A DNA stretch of 64,000 bases from Azorhizobium caulinodans ORS 571 (GTDB lineage: Bacteria; Pseudomonadota; Alphaproteobacteria; Rhizobiales; Xanthobacteraceae), in NCBI RefSeq assembly GCF_000010525.1, contig NC_009937.1, positions 2,237,501 to 2,301,500 on the forward strand, in the 5' to 3' direction. Below, piece by piece: positions 8,284 to 16,732 of the stretch. Position numbers and translations under genes: made by a program. Position 1 is the stretch's first letter, and every line of letters starts with the position of its first letter. The notes below the pieces were generated by a model. It did not search any database. It was not told the origin of the DNA and saw nothing but the letters and a program-made list of their open reading frames with translations.

Positions 8284-9465
8284 ATGCCGATGGACCTCGA
8301 TCTCTTGCTGCGCAAGGCCCGCCTGTCGGACGGGCGGCGCGTCGTCATCGGCATCGCCGATGGGCGCATCGCATTGATCGAGGAAGAGGGCGCCCCCGTT
8401 CCTCCGGCGCGGGAGAGCCTCGATCTTGCGAACGCGGTCGTGCTGCCGGGCTTCACCGATGGCCATCTGCATCTCGACAAGACGCTGCTCGGCCTGCCCT
8501 GGCGGCCCCATGACGCCGCGCCGTCCGTCCGGGCCCGGATCGAGGCGGAGAAGGCGTTCCGGCGCGGCGAGTGCTCGACACTGGCGGAACGCGGCGCCGA
8601 GAAGCTGCTGGAATTGGCGCTGCGCCACGGCACCACCAGCCTGCGCACGCATGTGGACATCGACGACGTGACGCGGCTCGATTATCTGGCACAGGTGCTG
8701 GAGATCAGGGAGCGCTGGCGCGGACGGGTGGACATCCAGATCGTCGCCTTTCCCCAGAGCGGCATCCTCTCCTGCCCGCCGGTGGCTGATCTGCTGGAGG
8801 AGGCGTTGCGCATGGGCGCCGATCTTGTGGGCGGCCTCGACCCGCTGGGCCATGACGGCGATCTCCACGCGCCGCTCGATGTGGTCTTCGGGCTCGCCGA
8901 GCGCCACGGACGGGGCATCGACATCCATCTGCATGATGGGGGCGAAGCCGGCCTGTCCGAGATCATGGAGATTGCGCACCGCACGAAGGTGACGGGCCTC
9001 GGAGGCACCGTCACCATCAGCCATGCCTTCGCGCTGGCGGATGCCGATGCACGCGCCTTCGACGCGGTGGCGGGCCTGCTGCGGGAGGCGGGCGTTGCCA
9101 TCCTCTCCAGCATTCCTGGCGGGGACCGCTGTCCGCCGCTCCTGCGGCTGCGGGAGGCTGGCGTCAGCGTCTTCTTCGGCTCGGACAATGTGCGCGACTG
9201 CTGGAATCCGGCGAGCGTCGTCGGCATGGCCGACCGCACGATGCTTGCCACCTACCGCTTCGGCTTGCGGACGGACGCGGACATCGCCGGCCTCATCGAT
9301 CACGTCACCCGCATTCCCCATGCCGTGACGGGCCTCGGGCCGGGCACGCTTGCGCCCGGCGCACCGGCGGACTTGCTCGCCTTCGACGTGGAGACCGTGC
9401 CCCAGATCGTGGTGGAGCGCCGCCTGCCCACGCTGGTGATGAAGGGCGGTGTTCGGCAGGTGTGA
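8284..9465 (+). CDS. Cytosine-deaminase-like amidohydrolase
   Basis: A metal-dependent amidohydrolase of about 393 residues. The metal-binding HxH lies in GFTDGHLHLDKT, further histidines are in DIHLHDGGE and VTISHAFAL, and the catalytic Asp is in FFGSDNVRDCWNP. These are hallmarks of the CodA/AtzC-like branch that hydrolyses exocyclic amines or ring amides of pyrimidines and triazines. I prefer the ATG at 8284 over one at 8263 because AGGGAG sits about nine bases before it, inside the longer reading. The gene is divergent from importer A and convergent with the RidA gene. The exact substrate is unknown. Confidence 0.88.
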   Translation: MPMDLDLLLRKARLSDGRRVVIGIADGRIALIEEEGAPVPPARESLDLANAVVLPGFTDGHLHLDKTLLGLPWRPHDAAPSVRARIEAEKAFRRGECSTLAERGAEKLLELALRHGTTSLRTHVDIDDVTRLDYLAQVLEIRERWRGRVDIQIVAFPQSGILSCPPVADLLEEALRMGADLVGGLDPLGHDGDLHAPLDVVFGLAERHGRGIDIHLHDGGEAGLSEIMEIAHRTKVTGLGGTVTISHAFALADADARAFDAVAGLLREAGVAILSSIPGGDRCPPLLRLREAGVSVFFGSDNVRDCWNPASVVGMADRTMLATYRFGLRTDADIAGLIDHVTRIPHAVTGLGPGTLAPGAPADLLAFDVETVPQIVVERRLPTLVMKGGVRQV

Positions 9466-9472
9466 GGCCCGC

Positions 9473-9868
9473 TCACGCCATAGCCACGCACTCGATCTCG
9501 ATGTCGAAGGGCTGGGACCAGGGTTTGATAGCGGCCGAGGTGCGCGCGGGAAAGCCGCCGGTGAAGCGGGCCGCATAGATCCGGTTGACGGGGCCCATCA
9601 GAGCCGGGTCGGTGACGAAGACGGTGGCCTTCACCACGCGGTCCAGCGAGGAGCCAGCGTGGGCGAGGGCAAAGGCAAGAGCGTCCAGCGAACATTCCGC
9701 CTGAACCTCGATGGGACCGCCTACGATGGCGCCGGTTGCGAGGTCGAGGGGCGGCATGCCGCAGGTGAAGAGGAGGCCGCCCGCGCGCACCAGCGCGGAC
9801 GTGGGGGCGCCGAGGCGACGGATCGCCTCGGACACCACGGGCACCTCGATGATTTCGGGGGCGGACAT
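9473..9868 (-). CDS. RidA family protein
   Basis: A 131-residue protein of the RidA/YjgF fold, which hydrolyses reactive enamine/imine intermediates or, in related branches, acts on ureido or aminoacrylate compounds. Visible family features include LLFTCGMPPLDLATG, the KATVFVTD strand and RTSAAI, which holds the Arg that contacts the substrate carboxylate. A GTG at 9880 would extend it by four residues and overlap the upstream stop as GTGA; the ATG at 9868 is the more usual choice. It is downstream of the carbamoyl hydrolase gene and almost certainly in one operon with it. Confidence 0.88.
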   Translation of the reverse strand: MSAPEIIEVPVVSEAIRRLGAPTSALVRAGGLLFTCGMPPLDLATGAIVGGPIEVQAECSLDALAFALAHAGSSLDRVVKATVFVTDPALMGPVNRIYAARFTGGFPARTSAAIKPWSQPFDIEIECVAMA

Positions 9869-9876
9869 GGTTCGTC

Positions 9877-11118
9877 TCACGCGGCGCGCGCGAGCACGGC
9901 CTGAAGCAGCACGTTCACGCCCGGCTCAATATCAGCGAGGGTGACATTCTCCAGTTCGTTATGGGAGAGGCCGCCCTCGCAGGGGGTGAAGATCATCGCC
10001 GTGGGCAGGTGGTTGGCCACGTGCATGGCGTCGTGACCGGCCTCTGTCAGCATATCCATGTGCGTATAGCCCAGGGCTTCGGCCGCGCCGCGCACGAGGC
10101 CGACGCGATCCCTGTCGAAGGCCATGCCGCCATAGGACCAGCCCTCATGAAGGCGGATCTTGCAGCGGGACTTCGCCTCAAGCTCGGGGAGCCGCGCGAT
10201 GAAGCGCTCCAGCGCCTGCGAGACCACCGCATTGTCGGGATGGCGCATGTCGCAGGTCATCTCCACCCGATCCGGCAGGATGCCGAGCAGGTTCGGCTCG
10301 GCCACAAGGCGCATGGTGGTGGACTTGCCGCCGGTGGGATGAAGCTCCCAGCCGATCTCCTCGATGGCCAGCGTGACATGGGCCGCGCCGACCAGCGCAT
10401 TGTGCCGGTCGGGCATGGGCGTGGGGCCGACGTGGCCGGTCTCGCCGATCACCTCCACCACGAAGCCGCGCACCGCGAAGGCGCCGGTAACGACGCCGAG
10501 CTGGATCTTCGCCGCATCCAGACGCGGTCCCTGCTCGATATGCAGCTCGAACAGGCTGTCGCATTGGTCCGGCCGCAGGCCGCCGGTGCCGCGGAAGGAG
10601 ATAGCATCGAGGGCGGCCCCAAGGGTGATGCCGTCCTTGTCGGTGCGCGAGAGCGCGAAATCGAGGCTCTTGTCGCCAGTGAAGATGGCCGAGCCGATCA
10701 TGGGCGGCTCGAAACGGGCGCCTTCCTCATTGGTCCAGTTCACCACCGCCACGGGCAGGCGGGTCTCGATGCCGTGGTCGTTCAGGGTGCGGATCACTTC
10801 GAGGCCGGCCAGAACGCCGAGGATGCCGTCGAAGCGGCCGCCCTTGATCTGGGTGTCAAGATGACTGCCCACCAGCACCACCTTGCCGTCAGCTTCCTGC
10901 CCCGGTCGCACCGCGAACATGTTGCCGATGCCATCGACGGTGAGCTGGCAGCCCGCTTCCTCGCACCAGCGCTGAAAGACGCGGCGCACTTCGCCATCCT
11001 CGGCCGTGAGCGCGAGGCGGCGCAGCCCGCCACGCGCTGTCGTGCCGATCTCGGCCGAGCGCGCGAGCGTGGACCAGAGCCGATCCATGTTGGGACGCAG
11101 GTTGGCGTGGCGATGCAT
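9877..11118 (-). CDS. Zn-dependent N-carbamoyl/ureido hydrolase (M20 family)
   Basis: The 413-residue enzyme matches the allantoate amidohydrolase / N-carbamoyl-L-amino-acid hydrolase / beta-ureidopropionase group. Metal-binding motifs are present in order: GSHLDTQIKGGRFDG (His and Asp), NEEGARFEPPM (Glu), LHIEQGPRL (His) and EAGHDAMH near the C-terminus. Such enzymes remove the carbamoyl group from N-carbamoyl amino acids or ureides, releasing ammonia and CO2. The start at 11118 gives the leader expected before NLRPNMDRLW. With the RidA gene and the cytosine-deaminase-like gene it suggests sequential opening and hydrolysis of a cyclic ureide. It is also a candidate for the N-carbamoylase missing from the hydantoin cluster at 28-32 kb. 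Confidence 0.9.
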   Translation of the reverse strand: MHRHANLRPNMDRLWSTLARSAEIGTTARGGLRRLALTAEDGEVRRVFQRWCEEAGCQLTVDGIGNMFAVRPGQEADGKVVLVGSHLDTQIKGGRFDGILGVLAGLEVIRTLNDHGIETRLPVAVVNWTNEEGARFEPPMIGSAIFTGDKSLDFALSRTDKDGITLGAALDAISFRGTGGLRPDQCDSLFELHIEQGPRLDAAKIQLGVVTGAFAVRGFVVEVIGETGHVGPTPMPDRHNALVGAAHVTLAIEEIGWELHPTGGKSTTMRLVAEPNLLGILPDRVEMTCDMRHPDNAVVSQALERFIARLPELEAKSRCKIRLHEGWSYGGMAFDRDRVGLVRGAAEALGYTHMDMLTEAGHDAMHVANHLPTAMIFTPCEGGLSHNELENVTLADIEPGVNVLLQAVLARAA

Positions 11119-11403
11119 CTGTCGGACCTTGCTGCCTGTAAGGGAACGGCTGTGCCTGCCGGCCACGCCGCGATGACATCTGTTCTAGAGCGGCTCTGCG
11201 ATGGCGGAAAATAGAAACCGGCAATGCAGACCATATCGAATATCGATTGGCGTGCCGCGGCGACTTCAACGAGAGTGCCCCGCAGGGCCGGCACAACGAC
11301 CGGCCAAGGTTCCGGTCACATCCGAAGATACTGGCCACGGCGCGCGCCGTGGTCTCGATGGATGCTGCCCGGTCCGACCCGACAATCACCAGAGGCGGAC
11401 CCG

Positions 11404-12726
11404 ATGAACGACCATGTCCCCGTGCGCGCCACCGCGGCCCGCGCGCCCCAGCCACGCAGCATGCGCAAGATCGCCTTCGCGAGCGTCATCGGCACCACCG
11501 TCGAGTGGTACGATCTGTTCGTCTTCGGCACCGCATCGGCGCTCGTCTTCAACAAGGTGTTCTTTCCGAGCTTCGATCCGCTCGCCGGCACGCTGCTGGC
11601 GTTCGGCACCTTCGCTTCGGCCTATCTTGCGCGCATCGTTGGTGCGGCGCTCTTCGGCCACTTCGGCGACAGGCTCGGCCGCAAGTCCATGCTGTTGACC
11701 TCTTTGCTCATCATGGGGCTCGCCACCTTCGCCATAGGCCTCCTACCGAACTATTCGGTCATCGGCATTTGGGCTCCGATCCTCCTTCTGACGCTCCGGC
11801 TCATTCAGGGCCTCGCGCTGGGCGGCGAATGGGGTGGTGCGGTGCTCATGGCGGTGGAACATGCGCCGGACAACCGCCGGGGCCTCTATGGCTCCTGGGT
11901 GCAGATCGGCGTGCCCGCCGGCACGCTGCTCGCCAATTTCGCCTTCCTCATCGCCAATGCGCTCATGTCCACGGAGGCGCTCGTCTCCTGGGGCTGGCGC
12001 ATTCCATTCCTGGTCAGCATCCTGCTGGTGGCGGTCGGGCTTTACGTGCGGCTCAACACGGCCGAGACGCCGTCCTTCCAGAAGGTGAAGACGGCGGGCG
12101 CGCAAGCGAGCGTTCCTTTCGTCGCGCTGATGGCGAAGAACTGGAAGCGGGTGGTTCTGGGCGGTGTCGCCACCATGTCCACCGGCACCTCCTTCAATCT
12201 CATCGTCGCCTTCGGCCTCACCTATGGCACGCAGACGCTGGGCTTCTCGCGCAATGAGATGCTCTCCATCGCGCTCCTGTCCTGCGGTGCCTGCCTGCTG
12301 CTGCTTCCGGCCTTCGGCCTCCTCTCCGACGTGATCGGCCGCAAGCCGGTGATCGTCGGCGGCATCATCGCGGAGGCCATCGTTGCCTTCCCGCTGTTCT
12401 GGCTCATGGACACCAAGGTCTTCAGCCTCGCGCTGGTCGGCTATCTGCTGATGATGACGGCGTTCGCCGCCAATTACGGGCCGATCGCCACCTTCCTCGC
12501 GGAGCTGTTCGGCACCAAGGTGCGTTATTCGGGCCTGTCCATCAGCTACATGCTCTCCGGCGTGCTGGGCAGCGCGGCGACGCCCATCGTCACCACGGCA
12601 CTGCTTCAGGCGACCGGCACGGGATCGTCGGTCGCCTGGTACATGATCGGCTCGGCTGCCATCTCGACCATCGCGCTGCTGATGCTGGTGGAGACGCTGA
12701 AGGCCGATCTCGCCGAAGCGCACTGA
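11404..12726 (+). CDS. MHS-family MFS transporter
   Basis: A 440-residue, 12-helix major facilitator of the metabolite:H+ symporter (MHS) family (ShiA/KgtP/ProP-like). Diagnostic stretches are GTTVEWYDLFVFG in the first helix, the loop motif FGDRLGRKSML and GGEWGGAVLMAVEHAP. MHS carriers import dicarboxylates, shikimate, betaines or similar small acids with protons. The ATG at 11404 is preferred over an upstream in-frame ATG because the family normally starts shortly before MRKIAFAS. It is divergent from the carbamoyl hydrolase operon across 285 bases and convergent with the LysR gene, so it may import the ureide degraded by its neighbours. Confidence 0.92.
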   Translation: MNDHVPVRATAARAPQPRSMRKIAFASVIGTTVEWYDLFVFGTASALVFNKVFFPSFDPLAGTLLAFGTFASAYLARIVGAALFGHFGDRLGRKSMLLTSLLIMGLATFAIGLLPNYSVIGIWAPILLLTLRLIQGLALGGEWGGAVLMAVEHAPDNRRGLYGSWVQIGVPAGTLLANFAFLIANALMSTEALVSWGWRIPFLVSILLVAVGLYVRLNTAETPSFQKVKTAGAQASVPFVALMAKNWKRVVLGGVATMSTGTSFNLIVAFGLTYGTQTLGFSRNEMLSIALLSCGACLLLLPAFGLLSDVIGRKPVIVGGIIAEAIVAFPLFWLMDTKVFSLALVGYLLMMTAFAANYGPIATFLAELFGTKVRYSGLSISYMLSGVLGSAATPIVTTALLQATGTGSSVAWYMIGSAAISTIALLMLVETLKADLAEAH

Positions 12727-12733
12727 CGTGCGG

Positions 12734-12754
12734 GCGGGAGCGGCCGGCTCCCGC
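12734..12754. terminator. Hairpin between convergent genes
   Basis: GCGGGAGC (12734-12741) pairs with GCTCCCGC (12747-12754) with a 5-base loop, directly after the MFS stop codon. It has no U-tract, so its terminator role is inferred from position. Confidence 0.55.
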
Positions 12755-12760
12755 GATCAC

Positions 12761-13717
12761 TCACGGCCCGACCGGTGCCTCTATGTCGGCGTTCGCATCC
12801 TCGAACGCCGACATTTCCTCCATGAAGGCCTGCTCCGCGGGACTGTAGCGGAGCGCCGGATTGGAGAGAAAATAGACGTCGGCGCCCAGCGCATCGAGGC
12901 CGGGGAGGGGGAGGGGCCACAGTGCGCCTTCCGCCACATCCCGCGCCGCCGCTTCCAGCGGCAGAGTGCCGATGCCGACGCCAGCGTTGACGAAGCGCCT
13001 GACCTCGAACAGGTCGGGGCTCGTCGCCACCACCCGGCGGGCGATATCGGCGCCGAGGCGCAGGGTCAGCATCGGCTCCAGCGAGTTGGACACCTCGGCG
13101 CAGGCGAACGAGACCCAGGGTTCGTTGCGGATGGCGTCGAAGTCGATCGCTTCCACGCCGAACAGGCGATGGCCGCGCCCACAGAAGACGCCGAACCGCT
13201 CGCGGAACAGGAACCGGCAAGAGAGCGTGGGAAGGGGTTTGGCCAGAAGGCAGATGCCGAAGGGCGTGAGCTGCTGCGAGACGGCCCGCACGATGCCGTA
13301 GCTGCTGGACACTTCCACATTGTAGGAAATGCCGGGGTGCTTGGCGTTGAGCCGCCGCACAACCGCATCAAGCCCGCTATTCACCAGATGGGTCACGATC
13401 TCGATCCGCACCAGCCCGGTCAGGCTGCTGGAAGAGGGGGCGATGCCGGGATCGAGAGTGAGGATGGCGCGATAGAGTTCGCGGCACTGCTGGTAGAGCG
13501 CCTCGCCCTGCGGCGTGAGACGCATGGGCCGGCAGCCCCGCTCGAAGAGCCGGCACTCGCAGGTCTCTTCCAACCGCTTCAAAGCGGCGCTGACGCTCGG
13601 CTGCTGGAGCAGCAGGCGCTCGGCGGCGCGCGTTACGCTCCGCTCTTCGGCGATCACGAGGAACGTGCGCAGCAGGTTCCAGTCGAGCCCGTGCGTCCAG
13701 TGGCGGGATGGCGGCAT
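12761..13717 (-). CDS. LysR-type regulator
   Basis: A 318-residue LysR protein. The N-terminal winged helix-turn-helix (about residues 11-70) shows LRTFLVIAEERSVTRAAERL and QQPSVSAALKRLEE, followed by a linker helix and a periplasmic-binding-like effector domain (about 95-300). It lies convergent with the MHS transporter and 114 bases upstream of the binding-protein gene of importer B, so it may regulate either neighbour. LysR proteins typically autoregulate and activate a divergent or adjacent gene in response to a pathway metabolite. Confidence 0.9.
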   Translation of the reverse strand: MPPSRHWTHGLDWNLLRTFLVIAEERSVTRAAERLLLQQPSVSAALKRLEETCECRLFERGCRPMRLTPQGEALYQQCRELYRAILTLDPGIAPSSSSLTGLVRIEIVTHLVNSGLDAVVRRLNAKHPGISYNVEVSSSYGIVRAVSQQLTPFGICLLAKPLPTLSCRFLFRERFGVFCGRGHRLFGVEAIDFDAIRNEPWVSFACAEVSNSLEPMLTLRLGADIARRVVATSPDLFEVRRFVNAGVGIGTLPLEAAARDVAEGALWPLPLPGLDALGADVYFLSNPALRYSPAEQAFMEEMSAFEDANADIEAPVGP

Positions 13718-13799
13718 TTTCGGCCCTTGTGATGCCTGTCCATCCTACCCCTGCCGGATGCGTAAGGGCCAGCCCGGTTGCTGGCCCGATCCACTGGGG

Positions 13800-13825
13800 A
13801 AGGGCACCGGTCCTCCGGTGCCCTT
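13800..13825 (-). terminator. Terminator of importer B operon side / upstream of LysR
   Basis: A perfect 11-bp stem AAGGGCACCGG/CCGGTGCCCTT (13800-13810 and 13815-13825) with a TCCT loop lies six bases after the binding-protein stop. A second hairpin, GGGCCAG/CTGGCCC (13766-13787), lies next to it. Together they probably separate importer B from the LysR gene. Confidence 0.6.
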
Positions 13826-13831
13826 TGCCGG

Positions 13832-14848
13832 TCAGCTGCCCTTGCGGCTGGCAAGCTGGGGAATGAACAGATCGCTCCAGGCCTTCGGCTTGACCTTGAT
13901 GGAGCCGGCAGCGTGCATGAAGTCGGCGAACTGCATGATGCCGTCCGGTGTCGTGGAGAAGCGCGTATCCTTGTCGTTCAGCATTTCAAGGATCTCCTCC
14001 ACGGAGGTCTTCACCTTGGCGTTCCGCACGTAGATCTCGGCCGCTGCCTGCTTGTTGGCGGCGATGAAGGCATCCGCCTCATCCAGCGCGTCGAGGAAGG
14101 CCTGCGTGACCTTCGGATTGGCATCCACGAACTTCTTCGGCGCAAACGTCACGTCGAGCGTGATGGGGCCGATGACATCGACGGAATTTGCCACCCGATG
14201 CACCTTTGGGTCCTTCAGCTCCAGATAGGAGAAGGGCGGCGAAGTGAAGTGGGCATTGATCTCGGTCTTGCCGCCGACGAGGGCCGCGAGCGCCTCGGGG
14301 TGGGGCAGGCTCACCGTGAGCGGGTCGAGCTTGGCATAGTTCTCGCGGCCGAATTCGTGCGCCGCCATCATCTGCAGCACCACGGCCGAGAGCGAGGTCT
14401 TGATGCCGGGAAGGGCGATCTTGTCGCCCGCCTTGAAGTCCTTGAGCGAATTGATGTTCGGGCTGTTGGTGTTCATCCACAGCGCGGTGGCGCTGAGGCC
14501 GCTGATGCCCACCACCTCCACGTTCGGGATGCCCTTCGCCTTGGCCCAGAGCGTGATGAAGCCGGGCGCGCCGGTGCCAGCAAAATCGAGCGAGCCGGCC
14601 ATCATGGCGTCATTGATGACATTGCCGCCATCGAGCATCAGCCACGTGACCTTGAGCGGGCCGAGGCCGGCCTTCTCGGCCTGCTTCTCCAACAGCTTCT
14701 GGTCTTCCATGACGATGAGCGGCAGATAGAGGATGCCGTAGCCCTTGGAGATGCGGACTTCCTTCACCTCGGCCCGCGCTGCGGGGACGGCGGCGACGAG
14801 AGCGGCCGCGGCGAGCGCGAGCGCCCGCAAGGTTTTTAGGATGCTCAT
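13832..14848 (-). CDS. NitT/TauT-type binding protein (importer B)
   Basis: The 338-residue protein opens with a Sec signal peptide (MSILKTLRALALAAAALV, then AARAE). The mature part is a NitT/TauT-like binding protein: VRISKGYGILYLPLIVMED, MLDGGNVINDAMMAGSLDFA and KAGDKIALPGIKTSL. In this operon the binding-protein gene is last, not first: the order on the minus strand is ATPase, permease, binding protein. The start at 14848 follows a GGAGG-like ribosome site; an upstream ATG (GGNH leader) would displace the signal peptide. The substrate is unknown; an aromatic, sulfonate or pyrimidine-type solute would be typical for the family. Confidence 0.92.
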   Translation of the reverse strand: MSILKTLRALALAAAALVAAVPAARAEVKEVRISKGYGILYLPLIVMEDQKLLEKQAEKAGLGPLKVTWLMLDGGNVINDAMMAGSLDFAGTGAPGFITLWAKAKGIPNVEVVGISGLSATALWMNTNSPNINSLKDFKAGDKIALPGIKTSLSAVVLQMMAAHEFGRENYAKLDPLTVSLPHPEALAALVGGKTEINAHFTSPPFSYLELKDPKVHRVANSVDVIGPITLDVTFAPKKFVDANPKVTQAFLDALDEADAFIAANKQAAAEIYVRNAKVKTSVEEILEMLNDKDTRFSTTPDGIMQFADFMHAAGSIKVKPKAWSDLFIPQLASRKGS

Positions 14849-14918
14849 GTGGTTTCCTCCCATGTGCCTTGTCGGCTGTTGTTCGCGAATATGGATCGGG
14901 CTCGTGCCTGGCTGTCTC

Positions 14919-14946
14919 GGGCGGCCGGCCGGCACGCCGGCCGCCC
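14919..14946 (-). promoter_or_regulatory. Intercistronic hairpin between permease and binding-protein genes (B)
   Basis: A perfect 11-bp GC stem, GGGCGGCCGGC (14919-14929) with GCCGGCCGCCC (14936-14946) and a 6-base loop, lies just after the permease stop and before the binding-protein ribosome site. It could block exonucleases or partially terminate, separating expression of the abundant binding protein from the membrane parts. Confidence 0.5.
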
Positions 14947-14954
14947 ACCCGCAT

Positions 14955-15821
14955 TCAGTGCTGCATGCCCCAGCGGCGCACGGTCTTGCGCTCGATGGTG
15001 GCGAAGCCGACGTTCTCCACGATGAGGCCGATCAGGATCACCGTCAGGAGGCCGGCGAAGACGTTGGAGGTCTCGAGCTGGTTGCGGTTCTCGAAGATGA
15101 ACCAGCCGAGGCCGCCGGAGCCGGAGGATACGCCGAACACCAGCTCGGCGGCGATCAGCGTGCGCCAGGCGAAGGCCCAACCCACCTTGAGGCCGGTGAG
15201 GATGGCCGGGAAGGCGGCGGGGATCAGGATGAGGCGCACCAGCTTGAGGCCCCGCAACCCGTAATTCATGCCGACCATCCGCATGGTGTTGGAGACCGAG
15301 CGGAAGCCGGAATGCGTGTTGAGCGCTATGGCCCACAGCACGGAATGGACGAGCACGAAGATGACGCTGCCCTGACCGAGTCCAAACCAGATGAGCGCCA
15401 GCGGGAGCAGCGCGATGGCGGGAAGCGGGTTGAACATGGAGGTCAGCGCCTCCAGCAGGTCGGCACCGAGGCGGGAGCCGATGGCCAGCGTCGTCAGGAT
15501 GGCGGCGAGCACGATGCCGATGCCGTAGCCGATGAGCAGCGTCTGCAACGACACCAGCACGCGCTGGGGGATCACCCCGTTGGCGATGTTGTCGATGAGG
15601 GCGGTCAGCGTCTCGGTGAAGGTGGGGAACAGCAGGGGATTGCCGAGCCAGCGGCCATAGGCTTCCCAGAGCCCCGCCAGCACCAGCAGGATGAAGGCCT
15701 TGCGCACGGCGCCGATGCCGTAGATGCGCTCGAACCAGGAGAGGCTCGCCTCCACCTGCACGTCGCCGGCGGTGGTGTCGGGCTTGATGATCTCGGGGCG
15801 CAGGAGAAGGGTCTCGCTCAT
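14955..15821 (-). CDS. NitT/TauT-type ABC permease (importer B)
   Basis: A 288-residue inner-membrane permease with about six helices. The ATPase-contact loop is visible around residues 180-210 (GFRSVSNTMRMVGMNYGLRG). The AELVFGVSSGSGGLGWFIF segment is typical of TauC/SsuC-like permeases. It lies 10 bases downstream of the ATPase stop in one operon. The N-terminal 35 residues are cytosolic and somewhat longer than in many relatives. Confidence 0.92.
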   Translation of the reverse strand: MSETLLLRPEIIKPDTTAGDVQVEASLSWFERIYGIGAVRKAFILLVLAGLWEAYGRWLGNPLLFPTFTETLTALIDNIANGVIPQRVLVSLQTLLIGYGIGIVLAAILTTLAIGSRLGADLLEALTSMFNPLPAIALLPLALIWFGLGQGSVIFVLVHSVLWAIALNTHSGFRSVSNTMRMVGMNYGLRGLKLVRLILIPAAFPAILTGLKVGWAFAWRTLIAAELVFGVSSGSGGLGWFIFENRNQLETSNVFAGLLTVILIGLIVENVGFATIERKTVRRWGMQH

Positions 15822-15831
15822 GATCGTCTCC

Positions 15832-16608
15832 TCAGTGCCCGAACAGCATGTCGTTGATGCGGGTTTCCAGCTGCACCGCCGCCGGGGTGCCCATGGCCTC
15901 GGCCGGCACGCTGTTCAGCTCCGCGCGCACGCGGCCGGGATGTGGCGACAGCAGGAGGATGCGGGTGCCGATCTTGATGGCCTCCTCGATGGAGTGCGTC
16001 ACGAACAGCACCGTGAAGCGCGTGTCCTCCCAGAGCTGGAGCAACTCGTCCTGCATCTTGCGTCGGGTGAGCGCATCGAGCGCCGCGAACGGCTCGTCCA
16101 TGAGCAGCACGTCCGGCTCCATGGCCATGCCGCGCGCAATGGCGACACGCTGCTTCATGCCGCCCGAGAGCATGTGCGGATAGCTGTCGATGAACTTGGT
16201 GAGGCCCACCTTATCGATATAAGCGGCGGCCCGTTCCTGTGCCTCCGCACCCTCGAGGCGGCCGCTGGCGGTGAGGGCGAAGACCACATTCTCCCGAACG
16301 GTCTTCCAAGGCAGGAGCTGGTCGAACTCCTGGAACACCATCATGCGGTCGGGGCCGGGCTCTTTCACCTCGTGGCCCTTGAGGCGGATCTTGCCTTCGG
16401 TCGGCCGGAGATAGCCGCCGATAGCCTTCAGCAGGGTGGACTTGCCGCAGCCCGACGGACCGAGCAGCACGAAGCGATCGCTGTCATAGACGTCGAAATC
16501 GACACGATAGGTGGCCGTAACCAGCGAGCCCGGCGTCTTGTACTGGAGCGTGACACCTTCGACCGAAAGCAAAGGCGCGCCGATAGATTGCGGCTGATGC
16601 GCGTTCAT
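15832..16608 (-). CDS. NitT/TauT-type ABC ATPase (importer B)
   Basis: A 258-residue ATPase subunit with Walker A GPSGCGKST, Q-loop VFQEFDQLLPW, signature LSGGMKQRVAIAR, Walker B VLLMDEPFAALD and switch region FVTHSIEEA. It is the first gene of importer B. The start at 16608 follows GGAGG on the minus strand; the in-frame extension further upstream has no family similarity. The promoter must lie in the 124 bases shared with the divergent response regulator, which makes that two-component system its likely controller. Confidence 0.93.
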   Translation of the reverse strand: MNAHQPQSIGAPLLSVEGVTLQYKTPGSLVTATYRVDFDVYDSDRFVLLGPSGCGKSTLLKAIGGYLRPTEGKIRLKGHEVKEPGPDRMMVFQEFDQLLPWKTVRENVVFALTASGRLEGAEAQERAAAYIDKVGLTKFIDSYPHMLSGGMKQRVAIARGMAMEPDVLLMDEPFAALDALTRRKMQDELLQLWEDTRFTVLFVTHSIEEAIKIGTRILLLSPHPGRVRAELNSVPAEAMGTPAAVQLETRINDMLFGH

Positions 16609-16732
16609 CCGTCCTCCCTGCCGCCACCGGGCTCTGCGCCGTGGCGAATTTTGTTTGGTGCACTCTGGCAGCCTTGGTAAGAACGATACGGGCATTCACT
16701 GACACGAAACTGACTCCAGCCGACGAAGAGCC

